A DNA stretch of 64,000 nt from Planctomycetota bacterium (lineage in GTDB: Bacteria; Planctomycetota; Phycisphaerae; UBA1845; UTPLA1), in NCBI GenBank assembly GCA_016235815.1, contig JACRIM010000060.1:1-64000 (forward strand), given 5' to 3'. Positions 15,789 to 24,746 of this stretch are shown one piece after another. Numbering within the stretch: position 1 is the first letter of the stretch; every line of letters starts with the position of its first letter. Under the pieces are notes generated by a model, which saw only the letters and a list, made by a program, of their open reading frames with translations, ran no database searches and had not been told where the DNA came from. Position numbers and translations under genes: made by a program.

Positions 15789-17084
15789 ATGAGCAGTACG
15801 ACGCCTCCAAGTCTTTCAACCCATGACAAATGGGACCACCACGAAAAGCACATCGCCGACCTGCGCGCCGTGCTTGAAGTATCACGCAGCCTTGGTGCTA
15901 CGGCCGAATTGATCCCTCTGCTCCGCATCGTGGAAAAAGCGGCGCTTTCGGTGCTGGAATGCGAACGCGCCACCGTGTTTATCCTCGACAGCGAGCGCCA
16001 GGAGTTGTACAGCCGGCTGGCGACGGGGGTCGATGAGATTCGCTTTCCGGCCGACAAAGGAATTGCCGGCGAAGTCGTACGCACGGGCGAGATTATCAAT
16101 GTGCCCGATGCCTACGCCGACCCGCGCTTCAACCCGGAGATCGATCGTAAGACCGGCTTCCGCACGCGAAACATGATCACGTTTCCCCTGCTGGGCTTCG
16201 ACAATTCCATCGTCGGAGTCCTGCAAGTACTGAACAAATCCGACGGGCACTTCGATCCGTGGGATTATGAACTGGTCAAGATGTTCGGAGCGCAGGTGGG
16301 TGTCGCGGTACAGCGGCAACTGCTCCTTGAGCACTACGCTGAGAAGCAGCGCATTGAGCGCGACCTCAACATCGCCCGCGACATTCAGCAGGGCCTGCTT
16401 CCTGATTCGGATGCAAAGTTGGACGGCTTTGACATCGCCGGATGGAACAAGCCGGCCGACCAGACCGGCGGCGATTGTTACGATTATCTTCCCCTGTCGG
16501 ATAACAGCCTTGCCGTGACCATCGCCGATGCGACGGGCCACGGCATCGGTCCCGCGTTGATGATCGCCGAATGCCGGGCGCTGTTTCGTGCGACCATTTC
16601 CATGTCGCACAATCTGGCCGAGGCGGTGACGCGGGTGAATAACCTGCTTTGCGAAGATTTGCCGGACGACCGTTTTGTGACGGCCTTCTTCGGCCTTATT
16701 GAGCCGAAGACGAGCAGCCTGTTGTATATCAGTGCCGGCCATGGGCCGATTATCAAGTACATCCGCGCCACGGACGAGATCATCGAGCTCAAGGCCAATG
16801 GCGTGCCGCTCGGTATCATGGCGGACATCCCGTTCAGCGACCCCGACAACTTCCACATGGAGCCGGGCGACATGATGATTGTCATCACCGACGGCTTTTT
16901 CGAGTGGCAACGGGATGACCGGGAGCAGTTCGGTCTTGAGCGAACGTATAATTTGATCCGCGCAAACCGCGACAAGCCGTGCAAAGAAATCATCGCCCTG
17001 CTGCATAAGGCCGTCCTCGACTTCGCCCCCGGCTCGGTCCAGGCGGATGATTTGACGGCGGTGATGATTAAGCGCGAGAAATAG
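15789..17084 (+). CDS. GAF-domain SpoIIE/PPM-type serine phosphatase (RsbU-like)
   Basis: 431 aa, cytoplasmic. An N-terminal coiled segment is followed by a GAF domain (about 25-190: 'CERATVFILDSERQELYSR', 'VGVLQVLNKSDG'), a short linker helix ('RDLNIARDIQQGLLPD') and a SpoIIE/PP2C phosphatase domain (about 220-430) with 'TGGDCYDYLPL', 'ADATGHGIGPALM', 'DDRFVTAFFG' and 'ADDLTAVM'. Metal-binding Asp residues are present in each. Such proteins dephosphorylate anti-anti-sigma factors in partner-switching pathways in response to a GAF-sensed signal. No STAS or anti-sigma partner is encoded nearby. The start MSSTTPP is chosen because the upstream frame overlaps the previous gene. Confidence 0.92.
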   Translation: MSSTTPPSLSTHDKWDHHEKHIADLRAVLEVSRSLGATAELIPLLRIVEKAALSVLECERATVFILDSERQELYSRLATGVDEIRFPADKGIAGEVVRTGEIINVPDAYADPRFNPEIDRKTGFRTRNMITFPLLGFDNSIVGVLQVLNKSDGHFDPWDYELVKMFGAQVGVAVQRQLLLEHYAEKQRIERDLNIARDIQQGLLPDSDAKLDGFDIAGWNKPADQTGGDCYDYLPLSDNSLAVTIADATGHGIGPALMIAECRALFRATISMSHNLAEAVTRVNNLLCEDLPDDRFVTAFFGLIEPKTSSLLYISAGHGPIIKYIRATDEIIELKANGVPLGIMADIPFSDPDNFHMEPGDMMIVITDGFFEWQRDDREQFGLERTYNLIRANRDKPCKEIIALLHKAVLDFAPGSVQADDLTAVMIKREK

Positions 17085-17127
17085 ATTTGCTACTGTGACC
17101 CATTGGTAGTCCTTAAACCGCCCGTCT

Positions 17128-18573
17128 TCATAGCATCGGTGTCGCCAACCGTGCCAGTCCTGCCGTCAGTCGTTCCCGATAGGTCCACGCGGCGAGGTCG
17201 GCCCGCGTGATGCGATGGCTGCGAACGAGGAGCTTGTCGAAATCGGCCTGTAACTCACGGGTCGGCTCGGCGTCGTAGAGCATCGTCGTCAGTTCAAAAT
17301 TAATCCGGAAACTACGTTCGTCCATATTTGCCGAGCCGACCATCGCCCAGCGACCGTCGATAATGACGACTTTGGAGTGCAGCAAGGCGTATTCGTATTC
17401 ATACACCTCAACGCCCGCCTCAAGCAGATCCTCGTAGCAGCTTCGCCCTGCCCATAGCACGATGCGGTGATTCGACTTCGATGGAATCATCAGTCGCACG
17501 CGAACGCCGCGCAGCGAGGCTGTCTGAAGGGTCAGCACCATCGCATGGTCCGGCACGAAGTATGGTGTAAGCAGGCAGACGTCATTCAGGGCGTCGCCGA
17601 CGGCACCAAAAAGAAGCTGGTACAGACCATGCGGCCGACGATCCGGCCCGCTTGGAATAATCTGCGCCGCAATCCGCCCGACCGCCTTCGGCTCCGGAAA
17701 GTATTTTGGCGCTGAAATATCCTCGCCGGCAGCGAAATGCCAATCCTCTGCAAACACCTCCTGCAACTGCGCCACGCTCGGCCCGATCAGGCGCAGGTGC
17801 GTGTCGCGCCAGGGACCGTATTTTTTCTTACGTCCAAGGTACTCATCGCCGATGTTCTGACTCCCCGTGAACCCGACGCGGCCGTCCACGACGACAAGTT
17901 TGCGATGATTACGAAAGTTCAGGCTTAGCCGACGGCTCGACAATCCCCAGGGCAAGAACCATGCAACTTTCACACCGGCCTTGCGCATCGGGGCCAGGAA
18001 GGAACGCCCTATCCACCACGATCCAACGGCGTCGATGAGCAGACGCACTTCCACGCCTTCCTGCGCCTTTCGAATCAGGAGATCGCGGAAGGCACGACCG
18101 GTGTCATCGGGGGCGAAGATGTAATACTCAAGGTGAACATGCTGCTGGGCCTCTTCGATGGCGAGGGACAGGGCGAGAAACGTCGCCTCGGCATCCTGGT
18201 AGATCGTCACGTCGTTGCCCCGCGTCACGACGGTTTCGCCGACACGGGAGGCCAACCGAATGAGCGATCGCTGGGCCGCGTCAAGCTCCGGCACGTTCAG
18301 GGCATCGTGATCTGCCAGGAGTCGGGCGCGTTGGGCCAGTGCGACGCGGATGGCCTGCCGCCGTCGCGCGCGCCGCCGCACCTTTCGCTGCACCGGCACA
18401 TTTCCCATTAACAGGTAAAACGCCAGACCCACGCCGGGGAGTAGCAACAGGGCGAGAATCCACGCAAGCATCCCACGGGCTTCACGCCGCGTGCGAAGGG
18501 TGTGCTCGACTCCTGCCAGCGCGCCAAGCGTGGAGAGGATCGAAAGGACGGTCCATACCGTGGATGCAGTCAT
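17128..18573 (-). CDS. cls: Cardiolipin synthase
   Basis: 481 aa, standard bacterial Cls length. Two N-terminal membrane segments ('VWTVLSILSTLGALAG' and 'LAWILALLLLPGVGLAFYL') are followed by two phospholipase-D domains. The HKD motifs are intact: 'NHRKLVVVDGRVGFTGSQN' and 'LLHSKVVIIDGRWAMVGSAN'. The enzyme condenses two phosphatidylglycerols to cardiolipin and glycerol at the inner membrane. It is followed on the same strand, in the upstream direction, by an aminotransferase gene 35 nt away, so the two may be co-transcribed. Confidence 0.92.
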   Translation of the reverse strand: MTASTVWTVLSILSTLGALAGVEHTLRTRREARGMLAWILALLLLPGVGLAFYLLMGNVPVQRKVRRRARRRQAIRVALAQRARLLADHDALNVPELDAAQRSLIRLASRVGETVVTRGNDVTIYQDAEATFLALSLAIEEAQQHVHLEYYIFAPDDTGRAFRDLLIRKAQEGVEVRLLIDAVGSWWIGRSFLAPMRKAGVKVAWFLPWGLSSRRLSLNFRNHRKLVVVDGRVGFTGSQNIGDEYLGRKKKYGPWRDTHLRLIGPSVAQLQEVFAEDWHFAAGEDISAPKYFPEPKAVGRIAAQIIPSGPDRRPHGLYQLLFGAVGDALNDVCLLTPYFVPDHAMVLTLQTASLRGVRVRLMIPSKSNHRIVLWAGRSCYEDLLEAGVEVYEYEYALLHSKVVIIDGRWAMVGSANMDERSFRINFELTTMLYDAEPTRELQADFDKLLVRSHRITRADLAAWTYRERLTAGLARLATPML

Positions 18574-18607
18574 GTAAGGAGAGTGCTAACCGAGGAAGGC
18601 AACGTAA

Positions 18608-19738
18608 TCAATGCGCCGGCAAATGCTCGACCAGTTGGTCGATCTCATCCTCGGTGTTGTAGAAGTGCGGGCTCGCACGAAGGCGGCCGAGGCGCGTCGC
18701 AATAATGGTGCGATATTCTTGTCGGAGGTGGTCGACGATGCCCGCGTGGTCGTGCTTGGCAGAGACGAAGGCGACGATGCCGCTCTCTTCGCCGGGCTGC
18801 CGCGAACTCACCACGCGGTACCCTTTGGAACGAACGCCCTCGACGAGCCGATCGGTCAGCATTCGCACGCGATCCCAGATCTGGTTGACTCCAAGCTCCA
18901 GCAGCCATTCGATCGACGCACCCAACCCCCAGATTCCGGCCATGTTGTAGCTGCCGCCGTCAAAACGGCGGGCATCGTCACGGAATTCCATGCGATAGTT
19001 GCCGAAGTTCTGGCAATCTTTCATGCCAAGCCAACCGACACTGGACGGTCGTAACAGGCCGAGCAACTCGTGCCGGCAATAGAACAGGCCCGCACCTTCA
19101 GGACCGAGCAGCCACTTGTGTCCGTCGGCCGAGAGAAAATCGATCTTCATTGCCCGCACGTCGATCGGCACGACGCCAAGGGCCTGAATGGCATCAACGC
19201 AAAACAGCACGCCGCGCTGCTGGCAGTAGTTCCCCAGGGCGGCGAGGTCGGTTCGGAAACCGCTGCCGAATTGAACGGCCGACACCGTGACCACGCGCGT
19301 GCGTTCGTCGATAAGTTCAATCAGTCGCTCGTATGGAATGCGGGCGTTGTCCTCGGGGACCATTTTCACCTGAACGCCGTGACTTCGAAGGTTCATCCAC
19401 GGATAGATGTTTGCGGGGAACTCGGCCCCCGTGGTGACGATGTTGTCGCCTTTGGAGAATTGCAGTCCGTTGGCGACGTAGGAAATGCCCGTGCTGGTGT
19501 TTGGTACGAACGTGACTTCTTCGGAGTGGCAGTTCAGCAGTTTTCCGGCCAATTGGCGAACGCGCCTGGCTTCCGGGTAGATTCCGCTGCGTGCGTAGGC
19601 GTGGCTCTCGGCTTCTTCGATGAATCGGCGCATGGCTGCGCCGGCACGACCGGAGATCGGGGCAACTGCCGCATGATCCATAAAGCTGTATTGCCGCGCG
19701 ACCGGCATCTCAGCTCGAATGGTCTGAATTTCCAGCAT
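18608..19738 (-). CDS. Class V aminotransferase / cysteine desulfurase-like PLP enzyme
   Basis: 376 aa. Fold-type I PLP enzyme with 'VTFVPNTSTGISYVANGL' near the cofactor phosphate, 'VVTVSAVQFGSGFRTDL', 'FCVDAIQALGVVPIDV' and the Schiff-base lysine in 'SADGHKWLLGPEGAGLFY'. The length and the GHKWL context match class V enzymes such as SufS/CsdA-like desulfurases or isopenicillin-epimerase-like proteins. The C-terminal conserved Cys loop of true SufS is not evident, so the substrate is left open. The start MLEIQT is taken because the extension upstream is not conserved-looking. Confidence 0.85.
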   Translation of the reverse strand: MLEIQTIRAEMPVARQYSFMDHAAVAPISGRAGAAMRRFIEEAESHAYARSGIYPEARRVRQLAGKLLNCHSEEVTFVPNTSTGISYVANGLQFSKGDNIVTTGAEFPANIYPWMNLRSHGVQVKMVPEDNARIPYERLIELIDERTRVVTVSAVQFGSGFRTDLAALGNYCQQRGVLFCVDAIQALGVVPIDVRAMKIDFLSADGHKWLLGPEGAGLFYCRHELLGLLRPSSVGWLGMKDCQNFGNYRMEFRDDARRFDGGSYNMAGIWGLGASIEWLLELGVNQIWDRVRMLTDRLVEGVRSKGYRVVSSRQPGEESGIVAFVSAKHDHAGIVDHLRQEYRTIIATRLGRLRASPHFYNTEDEIDQLVEHLPAH

Positions 19739-19942
19739 CGTTGAATCCCGTCCTGTGCGAGGACACGCCAAACGACGACGTCTGAGCGAATCCTAGCGCA
19801 CCAGCCTGCATTCCGTCTACCAGTCTACGTTTCGAGACGCCGCGTTTCCAATGGTCCTGTGGACAAGTTTTCTCTCGTGTGCACTCCAGGAAGGTGGAAT
19901 CCACATGCGAATGAAATATCGGGCCGAGCATTGGCACGGCGC

Positions 19943-19971
19943 AATAAAAAAGCCCCGTGAGATCGCGGGGC
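19943..19971 (-). terminator. Intrinsic terminator of the PEP-CTERM protein gene
   Basis: Read on the minus strand: GCCCCGCG, loop, CGGGGC, then TTTTTTATT. The hairpin is 19952-19971 and the T-run 19945-19951. It lies 30 nt past the stop codon at 20001. This is the clearest factor-independent terminator in the window. Confidence 0.85.
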
Positions 19972-20000
19972 ACCAAGCTATTTGGAATGAATCGCCCGCG

Positions 20001-21149
20001 CTAGGGAAGGCGCCGCTCCGCTTCTCGGAGGACTCGCATCGAAACGGCCGCGGCGGCCAGCAAAACCAAGGTTCCCGGTTCGGGGACGGTTCCGCTGACG
20101 GGGTCTCCCAGTGAAGAAACGCCGACGCCGTCCGTGACGCCCGCGGCGATCGCCGCGTCAACGTAACCCGGATCGACTCCTGTTGGCGGTGCATTGTAAC
20201 TGGTGAGGCTCAGGCCCTCGAAACCAGCGACGGTCTCGGGCAATCCGTTTTGGAGAAATCCAAGCGGATCACTCATGAATGCCGCGACCAGCATTTGCTG
20301 GAAGAGAAACTGCATGTCGGCGTCACTGATTTTTTCCCCATTGTTGATCCGAGCCATCAACTCGTCGGCCCGCTTGTCCTTGGGTGGAGCGGCAGAAATG
20401 ATTGAACCCGGGGCCGCGAGGAGCGAATTACCCGTGGATTGGAATACGCCGGCGATTGCGTCAAAGACGATGTTGCCAGTCAGATGAAGCGGACCGGTGT
20501 CAAAATCCGTGATTTGTTCATTCTGCAGAACAACGCCTTCGGCGGTGGACTGGCCGACATTGGTTATCCGCATGTTGACGTCGTAAAAACCGAGGGCGTT
20601 GATTTTTCCATTGGAATCGACCGAGAGGTTGCCATTCCAATTGAAGTTCTGCACACCGGTGTCCATGATGACGTTGTAGTTCAGGGGCGCCGTGGCAAAA
20701 TTTGTTTGTCCGCTGAAGATGTCGAATGCGCGCTGGCCGGTCCGTGTGCTGAACGAGACTTCGGGGATCACCCGCGTTGTGAAACCGATCCGATTGTGAA
20801 TGCCGACCGGCTGCGTGGAGCCGAGAATGGTGGGATCACGACCTAGCTGCACCTTGAACGCACCGAGATCCAGTGTGTTGGGGTTGTCGAAGGAGTCTGG
20901 GCCGAAGAAGCGGAACGTATCATAGGCCCATCCGTCGCCGCCGCGGTTGTATTCGATGCGCTGGTCAAACAGGTTGTTGTCAAAGAGCGGACCGCCCTGG
21001 GGATTGGAAAGAAAGTCGCGATCTCCGCTGTACTCCGTGGAGCGAAACAAGAGGCGTTGCAGGCCTCCGAATTGGGCGTTGGCGTCGGTTGCAGCGACGA
21101 GACTTGTGAGCGTAATGATCAGGACCGAGATGCTTCTTTGTGTCGTCAT
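20001..21149 (-). CDS. PEP-CTERM sorting-domain secreted protein
   Basis: 382 aa. Signal peptide at about 1-25 ending 'DANAQ'. A long beta-rich body of unknown function spans about 26-345. The C-terminal sorting signal is 'VPEPGTLVLLAAAAVSM' followed by the basic run 'RVLREAERR'. Proteins with this tripartite tail are cleaved and anchored or released by exosortase (XrtA or relatives). AGGAG stands nine bases before the ATG, and a strong terminator follows. It is monocistronic by context. The body resembles other planctomycete PEP-CTERM proteins only in composition. Confidence 0.85.
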   Translation of the reverse strand: MTTQRSISVLIITLTSLVAATDANAQFGGLQRLLFRSTEYSGDRDFLSNPQGGPLFDNNLFDQRIEYNRGGDGWAYDTFRFFGPDSFDNPNTLDLGAFKVQLGRDPTILGSTQPVGIHNRIGFTTRVIPEVSFSTRTGQRAFDIFSGQTNFATAPLNYNVIMDTGVQNFNWNGNLSVDSNGKINALGFYDVNMRITNVGQSTAEGVVLQNEQITDFDTGPLHLTGNIVFDAIAGVFQSTGNSLLAAPGSIISAAPPKDKRADELMARINNGEKISDADMQFLFQQMLVAAFMSDPLGFLQNGLPETVAGFEGLSLTSYNAPPTGVDPGYVDAAIAAGVTDGVGVSSLGDPVSGTVPEPGTLVLLAAAAVSMRVLREAERRLP

Positions 21150-21405
21150 GGCGCGAATACTCCTGGTGCATTGTGATATCGGCGGCGGCGTGCCTCTCAT
21201 TGAGACCGAAGAAATCGACGAAACCGGAGCACCATGGGCGACATGCGTCCAATAATGAAATCGCGTCGGGTAACGCTGGGGCTTGGGCGGGCGCAAACGT
21301 GCGACGAATCCTACCAATCCTGTCGAAATCGATGCGGCGATTCTTGCCGGTTCCGTGGCGCCACGGCGATGGTCTTTGCCGCCCTCTTTGCCCTATGCTG
21401 CCCGC

Positions 21406-22680
21406 GTGGCAATCGAGGACACCCAATGGGATGTGGCCATTGTCGGCGGAGGCGCCGCGGGCCTCGCCACGGCCATTTTCGCGGCTCGCGCTGCACCGCG
21501 TTTGCGCGTCGTCATCCTTGACGGCGCGACGAAACTCGGCGCGAAGATCCTTGTCAGCGGAGGTGGACGCTGCAATGTCACCAATGTTCGCGTTACGCCC
21601 GCTGATTATTGGGGAGGCAGCCGGAACATTATCAAGAAGATCCTCGCGGCGCTTTCGGTTGAGGACACGATCGCATTCTTCCGCGAATTGAATGTTCCGC
21701 TTCACGAAGAGCCGACCGGAAAGCTATTCCCCGACTCCAACTCGGCGCGGACGGTGCTGGACGCCTTGCTTCGCGAGGCAACATCGCGAAACGTGCGAAT
21801 CATTACGGACCATCGAGTCACCACGATCCACGCACTCAACGGCCCACGATTCGGCTTTGAAGTCGTCACCGCTGCCGAAACCATCTCCGCCGGCTGCGTC
21901 GTTCTTGCCACTGGCGGCCTTTCCTTTCCGAAGACCGGCAGCGACGGCGGCGGCTACGAACTCGCCCGACAACTCGGCCACACCCTTTGCTCGACCACCC
22001 CCGGACTTGACCCCCTGCTGCTCGACGGCAATTTCCACACCGCCCTTTCCGGCCTAACGCAGGAGGTTGAACTCACGATTCGGGTGGACGGCGAGTCCCC
22101 CCAGCACTTGCGTGGTTCGCTCCTCTGGACCCACTTCGGCGTCAGCGGCCCGGCGGCCATGAATACCTCGCGCGTCTGGAATCGTGCCCGGCTTGATAAA
22201 CGACCTGTCATTGTCACCGCCAATTTATTTCCCGATGACGATTTCGCAACACTGGAGAAGCGGCTTCTCGATCTCGGTGCTGAACACCCCAAGTCACAGG
22301 TCGCAACGGTGTTGGCTATGCTGCTGCCGGCCCGACAGGCCGACGCCGTACTTGCTGCACTGAGCCTTCGACCTACCACGCAAATGTCTCAGTTTCCCCG
22401 TGACGATCGGCGACGGCTGATCAACGCCCTGCTTGCCTGGCCGATGCCGATTCGGGGCACGCGCGGCTATGCTTACGCCGAGGTGACGGCCGGCGGGGTT
22501 CCGCTGACTGAAATCAACCCTGCGACGATGGAGTCCCGCGTTTGCCCGGGGCTGTACTTGGTTGGAGAAATTCTGGACGTGGACGGGCGGATCGGCGGGT
22601 TTAACTTTCAATGGGCCTGGTCGGGCGGATACGTCGCCGGAAAGGCCTTGGCGGCGCGACACGCCCAGCGCGGTATATGA
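21406..22680 (+). CDS. BaiN/HI0933-family FAD-dependent oxidoreductase
   Basis: 424 aa with a GTG start, matching the family's ~410-aa length. The FAD-binding site is 'VAIVGGGAAGLATAIFAA', followed by 'GAKILVSGGGRCNVTN', diagnostic of the HI0933/YhiN/BaiN group. 'VLATGGLSFPKTGSDGGGYELA' and the C-terminal 'EVTAGGVPLTEINPATMES' plus 'LYLVGEILDVDGRIGGFNFQWAWSSG'-like ending (here 'FQWAWSGGYVAGKA') are also diagnostic. The activity of most members is undefined; BaiN reduces bile acids. The GTG is chosen because the glycine loop follows within 10 residues and the longer frame has no start signal. Confidence 0.9.
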   Translation: MAIEDTQWDVAIVGGGAAGLATAIFAARAAPRLRVVILDGATKLGAKILVSGGGRCNVTNVRVTPADYWGGSRNIIKKILAALSVEDTIAFFRELNVPLHEEPTGKLFPDSNSARTVLDALLREATSRNVRIITDHRVTTIHALNGPRFGFEVVTAAETISAGCVVLATGGLSFPKTGSDGGGYELARQLGHTLCSTTPGLDPLLLDGNFHTALSGLTQEVELTIRVDGESPQHLRGSLLWTHFGVSGPAAMNTSRVWNRARLDKRPVIVTANLFPDDDFATLEKRLLDLGAEHPKSQVATVLAMLLPARQADAVLAALSLRPTTQMSQFPRDDRRRLINALLAWPMPIRGTRGYAYAEVTAGGVPLTEINPATMESRVCPGLYLVGEILDVDGRIGGFNFQWAWSGGYVAGKALAARHAQRGI

Positions 22681-22708
22681 GAGATATATGCACGGCACAG
22701 GAGATCGC

Positions 22709-23389
22709 ATGAAGTGGTTTCGACTGACGGCGAGCGGATGCCTCGTCGTGGTGGCGGCGGTATGGTCACTGGTGACGTTTGGCAGTCGCGAAGTGGCCCG
22801 GCTGACCGAGCGTACGCAGCAGCTTGAAATCGAGAAACGCGAATTGCGCGAACACGTTCGCCGGCTTGGTACGTCGAAGCGGGTGGCACAGATCGACATC
22901 ATCGGTCAACACAGCACCGAGGCAGGCCAGACCTTCACACGCCTCCGTTGGCAAGAGTATGCCGCCGATGGTAGTCTCAAGGCACCGATTCAGGCGGAGA
23001 TCATCGGCAAGCAGATGTACGTCGAGGCGATGATCGTTAAGTTTGATCCCGAGCGGATCAAGAAGGACTCCAACGACGGTGAGAGCGTCGCCCTGTTCCG
23101 CCGCGTCTTCGGCGACCAACAGAACCCGCAGTGGGGCTACGACCTCACGATCAATCTTACGCCGGATGAGCGTGAGAATGACGCGAACCGGGCGTTGTGG
23201 AAGCGTTTCTGGGAACTGGTTGAGAATCCGCAAGCCGCACAGGCCATGGGCGTGCGCGTGGCCCAATGCGAGGCGCCGGCCGTGCCGGTGAAGATGGGGC
23301 AGACGTGGGAGGTTTCGCTGGATGTGATTGGGGGGTTGAATTTGAAGAAGATTCGGGATGGAGGGGAAGTTGTGAAAGAGCCGGGGTAG
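22709..23389 (+). CDS. Membrane-anchored protein with coiled coil, unknown function
   Basis: 226 aa. One N-terminal transmembrane helix (about 7-25) is followed by a short coiled coil ('VARLTERTQQLEIEKRELR') and a globular domain of about 170 residues with the phrase 'QHSTEAGQTFTRLRWQEY'. I do not recognise the family. The topology suggests a periplasmic or cytoplasmic-face bitopic protein. ACAGGAG sits six bases before the ATG. It starts 28 nt after the flavoprotein gene on the same strand and is probably co-transcribed with it. Confidence 0.7.
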   Translation: MKWFRLTASGCLVVVAAVWSLVTFGSREVARLTERTQQLEIEKRELREHVRRLGTSKRVAQIDIIGQHSTEAGQTFTRLRWQEYAADGSLKAPIQAEIIGKQMYVEAMIVKFDPERIKKDSNDGESVALFRRVFGDQQNPQWGYDLTINLTPDERENDANRALWKRFWELVENPQAAQAMGVRVAQCEAPAVPVKMGQTWEVSLDVIGGLNLKKIRDGGEVVKEPG

Positions 23390-23435
23390 GCGCAATGGGT
23401 GCGCTTCGGGCGGAGAAAAGTCATTGGTATTCCAT

Positions 23436-23482
23436 GTACCAGTGGCTGAAGCCACTGGCTACGATCGTGCGCCCTTCGGGCG
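23436..23482. repeat. Composite double-hairpin element, copy 3
   Basis: CCAGTGGC-TGAA-GCCACTGG (23439-23458), GCTACGATCGTG, then CGCCC-TTC-GGGCG. This is the arrangement of the elements at 5205 and 5756 but with a different, still perfectly paired, first stem. It lies between two convergent genes and ends 6 nt before the aminotransferase stop, so it could also influence transcript ends. Confidence 0.8.
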
Positions 23483-23488
23483 AAGTGC

Positions 23489-24718
23489 TTAGGCCCGCGC
23501 AGCCCATGTCACCAGTCGGTCGACGGCGGCGTTGAGCGTTTCTTCCTTCTTGCAGAAGCAGAAGCGGGTTTGCTTGTGGCCCAGCGAGGGTGGGTTGTAG
23601 AAGCTGCTACCGGGGACGGTGGCGACGCCGCCTTCCTTTACCAGCCGCATCGCGAAGGCGGTGTCGTCTTCTCCGGGTCGGAGGAACGGCGTGAGGTCTA
23701 CCATGATGTAGTACGCGCCTTCGGGGTAGAAGCCCTCGAAGCCGGCTCGCTGTAACCCGGCCCACATCACGTCGCGGCGATGCGTGTATTCCATGTTCAA
23801 TTGCTCGTAGAAACTTCGTGGCATCCGCAGCGCGGCCGCTCCCGCAATCTGCATGGGATGCGGTGCGCCGACGGTGAGGAAGTCGTGAACCTTGCGAATC
23901 GCGGCGGTGATCGGCGGTGAGGCGATGGCACAGGCGACGCGCCAGCCGGTGACGCTGTAGGTCTTCGACATGCCGCTGATCGTGATCGTCCGCTCGGCCA
24001 TGCCGGGGAGCGTGGCGATGCTGATGTGCTTTCGGCCGTCGTAGAGGATGTGTTCGTATATTTCGTCGGTGACGGCGAGGACGTCGTGCTTGATGCAGAG
24101 GTCGGCGATGAGTTGAAGCTCGTCGCGGGTGTAGACCTTGCCGGTCGGGTTGTTGGGCGTGTTGACGATGATGGCGCGGGTCTTGTTGTTGAAGGCGGCG
24201 CGGAGTTCGTCGGGGTCGAAAACGAAGGAGACCTGAGTCTCGAGTCCTGAGTCTTGAGGCGCTGTCACGTGCAGCGTCACATATCTGGGAGCCGCTCCGC
24301 AGAGGATGGCGTCGGCGCCGTAGTTTTCGTAGAACGGGGAGGTGACGATTACTTCATCGCCGGGGTTCACCGTCGCGAGCAGCGTTGACATCATCGCCTC
24401 GGTCGTGCCGCAGCAGATGGTGACCTGTGTGTTGGGATCGATCTCCATGCCGTTGAACCAGCGGACCTTCTCGGCCAGCGCCTCGACCATGGCCGGCGCG
24501 CCCCACGTGCGGGCGTATTGGTTGTAGCCATCGCGGATCGCCTTGCAACAGGCCTCCTGCAGCTCCGGCGGTGTGGGAAAATCGGGAAAGCCCTGGGCGA
24601 GGTTGACGCCGTTGTGGGCGAGGCAGACTTGCGTCATCTTGCGAATGACGGACTCTTCAAAGAGGGCCGCCTTTTGCGAGACGTATTGGTGAACGTTGGT
24701 CGGATTCGTGGCGAGCAT
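23489..24718 (-). CDS. Class I/II aminotransferase (aspartate/methionine aminotransferase-like)
   Basis: 409 aa. PLP fold-type I enzyme with 'VNLAQGFPDFPTP', 'CCGTTEAMMSTLLA', 'IIVNTPNNPTGKVY', 'DEIYEHILYDG', the Schiff-base lysine in 'TITISGMSKTYSVTGWRVA' and the C-terminal 'RFCFCKKEETL'. The 'NLAQGFPDF' and 'GMSKTY' wording fits kynurenine/methionine-type YbdL aminotransferases as well as aspartate ones. An in-frame insertion of a 7-nt repeat (24234-24258) adds 'QDSGLETQ' in the middle of a variable loop. The start is the ATG before 'LATNPTNVHQ'; the upstream open frame has no ribosome site. Confidence 0.88.
   Translation of the reverse strand: MLATNPTNVHQYVSQKAALFEESVIRKMTQVCLAHNGVNLAQGFPDFPTPPELQEACCKAIRDGYNQYARTWGAPAMVEALAEKVRWFNGMEIDPNTQVTICCGTTEAMMSTLLATVNPGDEVIVTSPFYENYGADAILCGAAPRYVTLHVTAPQDSGLETQVSFVFDPDELRAAFNNKTRAIIVNTPNNPTGKVYTRDELQLIADLCIKHDVLAVTDEIYEHILYDGRKHISIATLPGMAERTITISGMSKTYSVTGWRVACAIASPPITAAIRKVHDFLTVGAPHPMQIAGAAALRMPRSFYEQLNMEYTHRRDVMWAGLQRAGFEGFYPEGAYYIMVDLTPFLRPGEDDTAFAMRLVKEGGVATVPGSSFYNPPSLGHKQTRFCFCKKEETLNAAVDRLVTWAARA
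24234..24258. repeat. 7-nt tandem repeat inside the aminotransferase gene
   Basis: Three heptamers, TGAGTCT, CGAGTCC and TGAGTCT, then TGAGG. Twenty-one nucleotides equals seven codons, so the reading frame is kept. Confidence 0.7.
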
Positions 24719-24746
24719 TCGGCAAGTATAGCGGATGGGACTGTAA

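Noticed and set aside
15882-17006. 374-codon minus-strand open frame opposite the SpoIIE phosphatase gene
   Set aside because: Antisense shadow of a well-supported gene with no recognisable domain or start signal.
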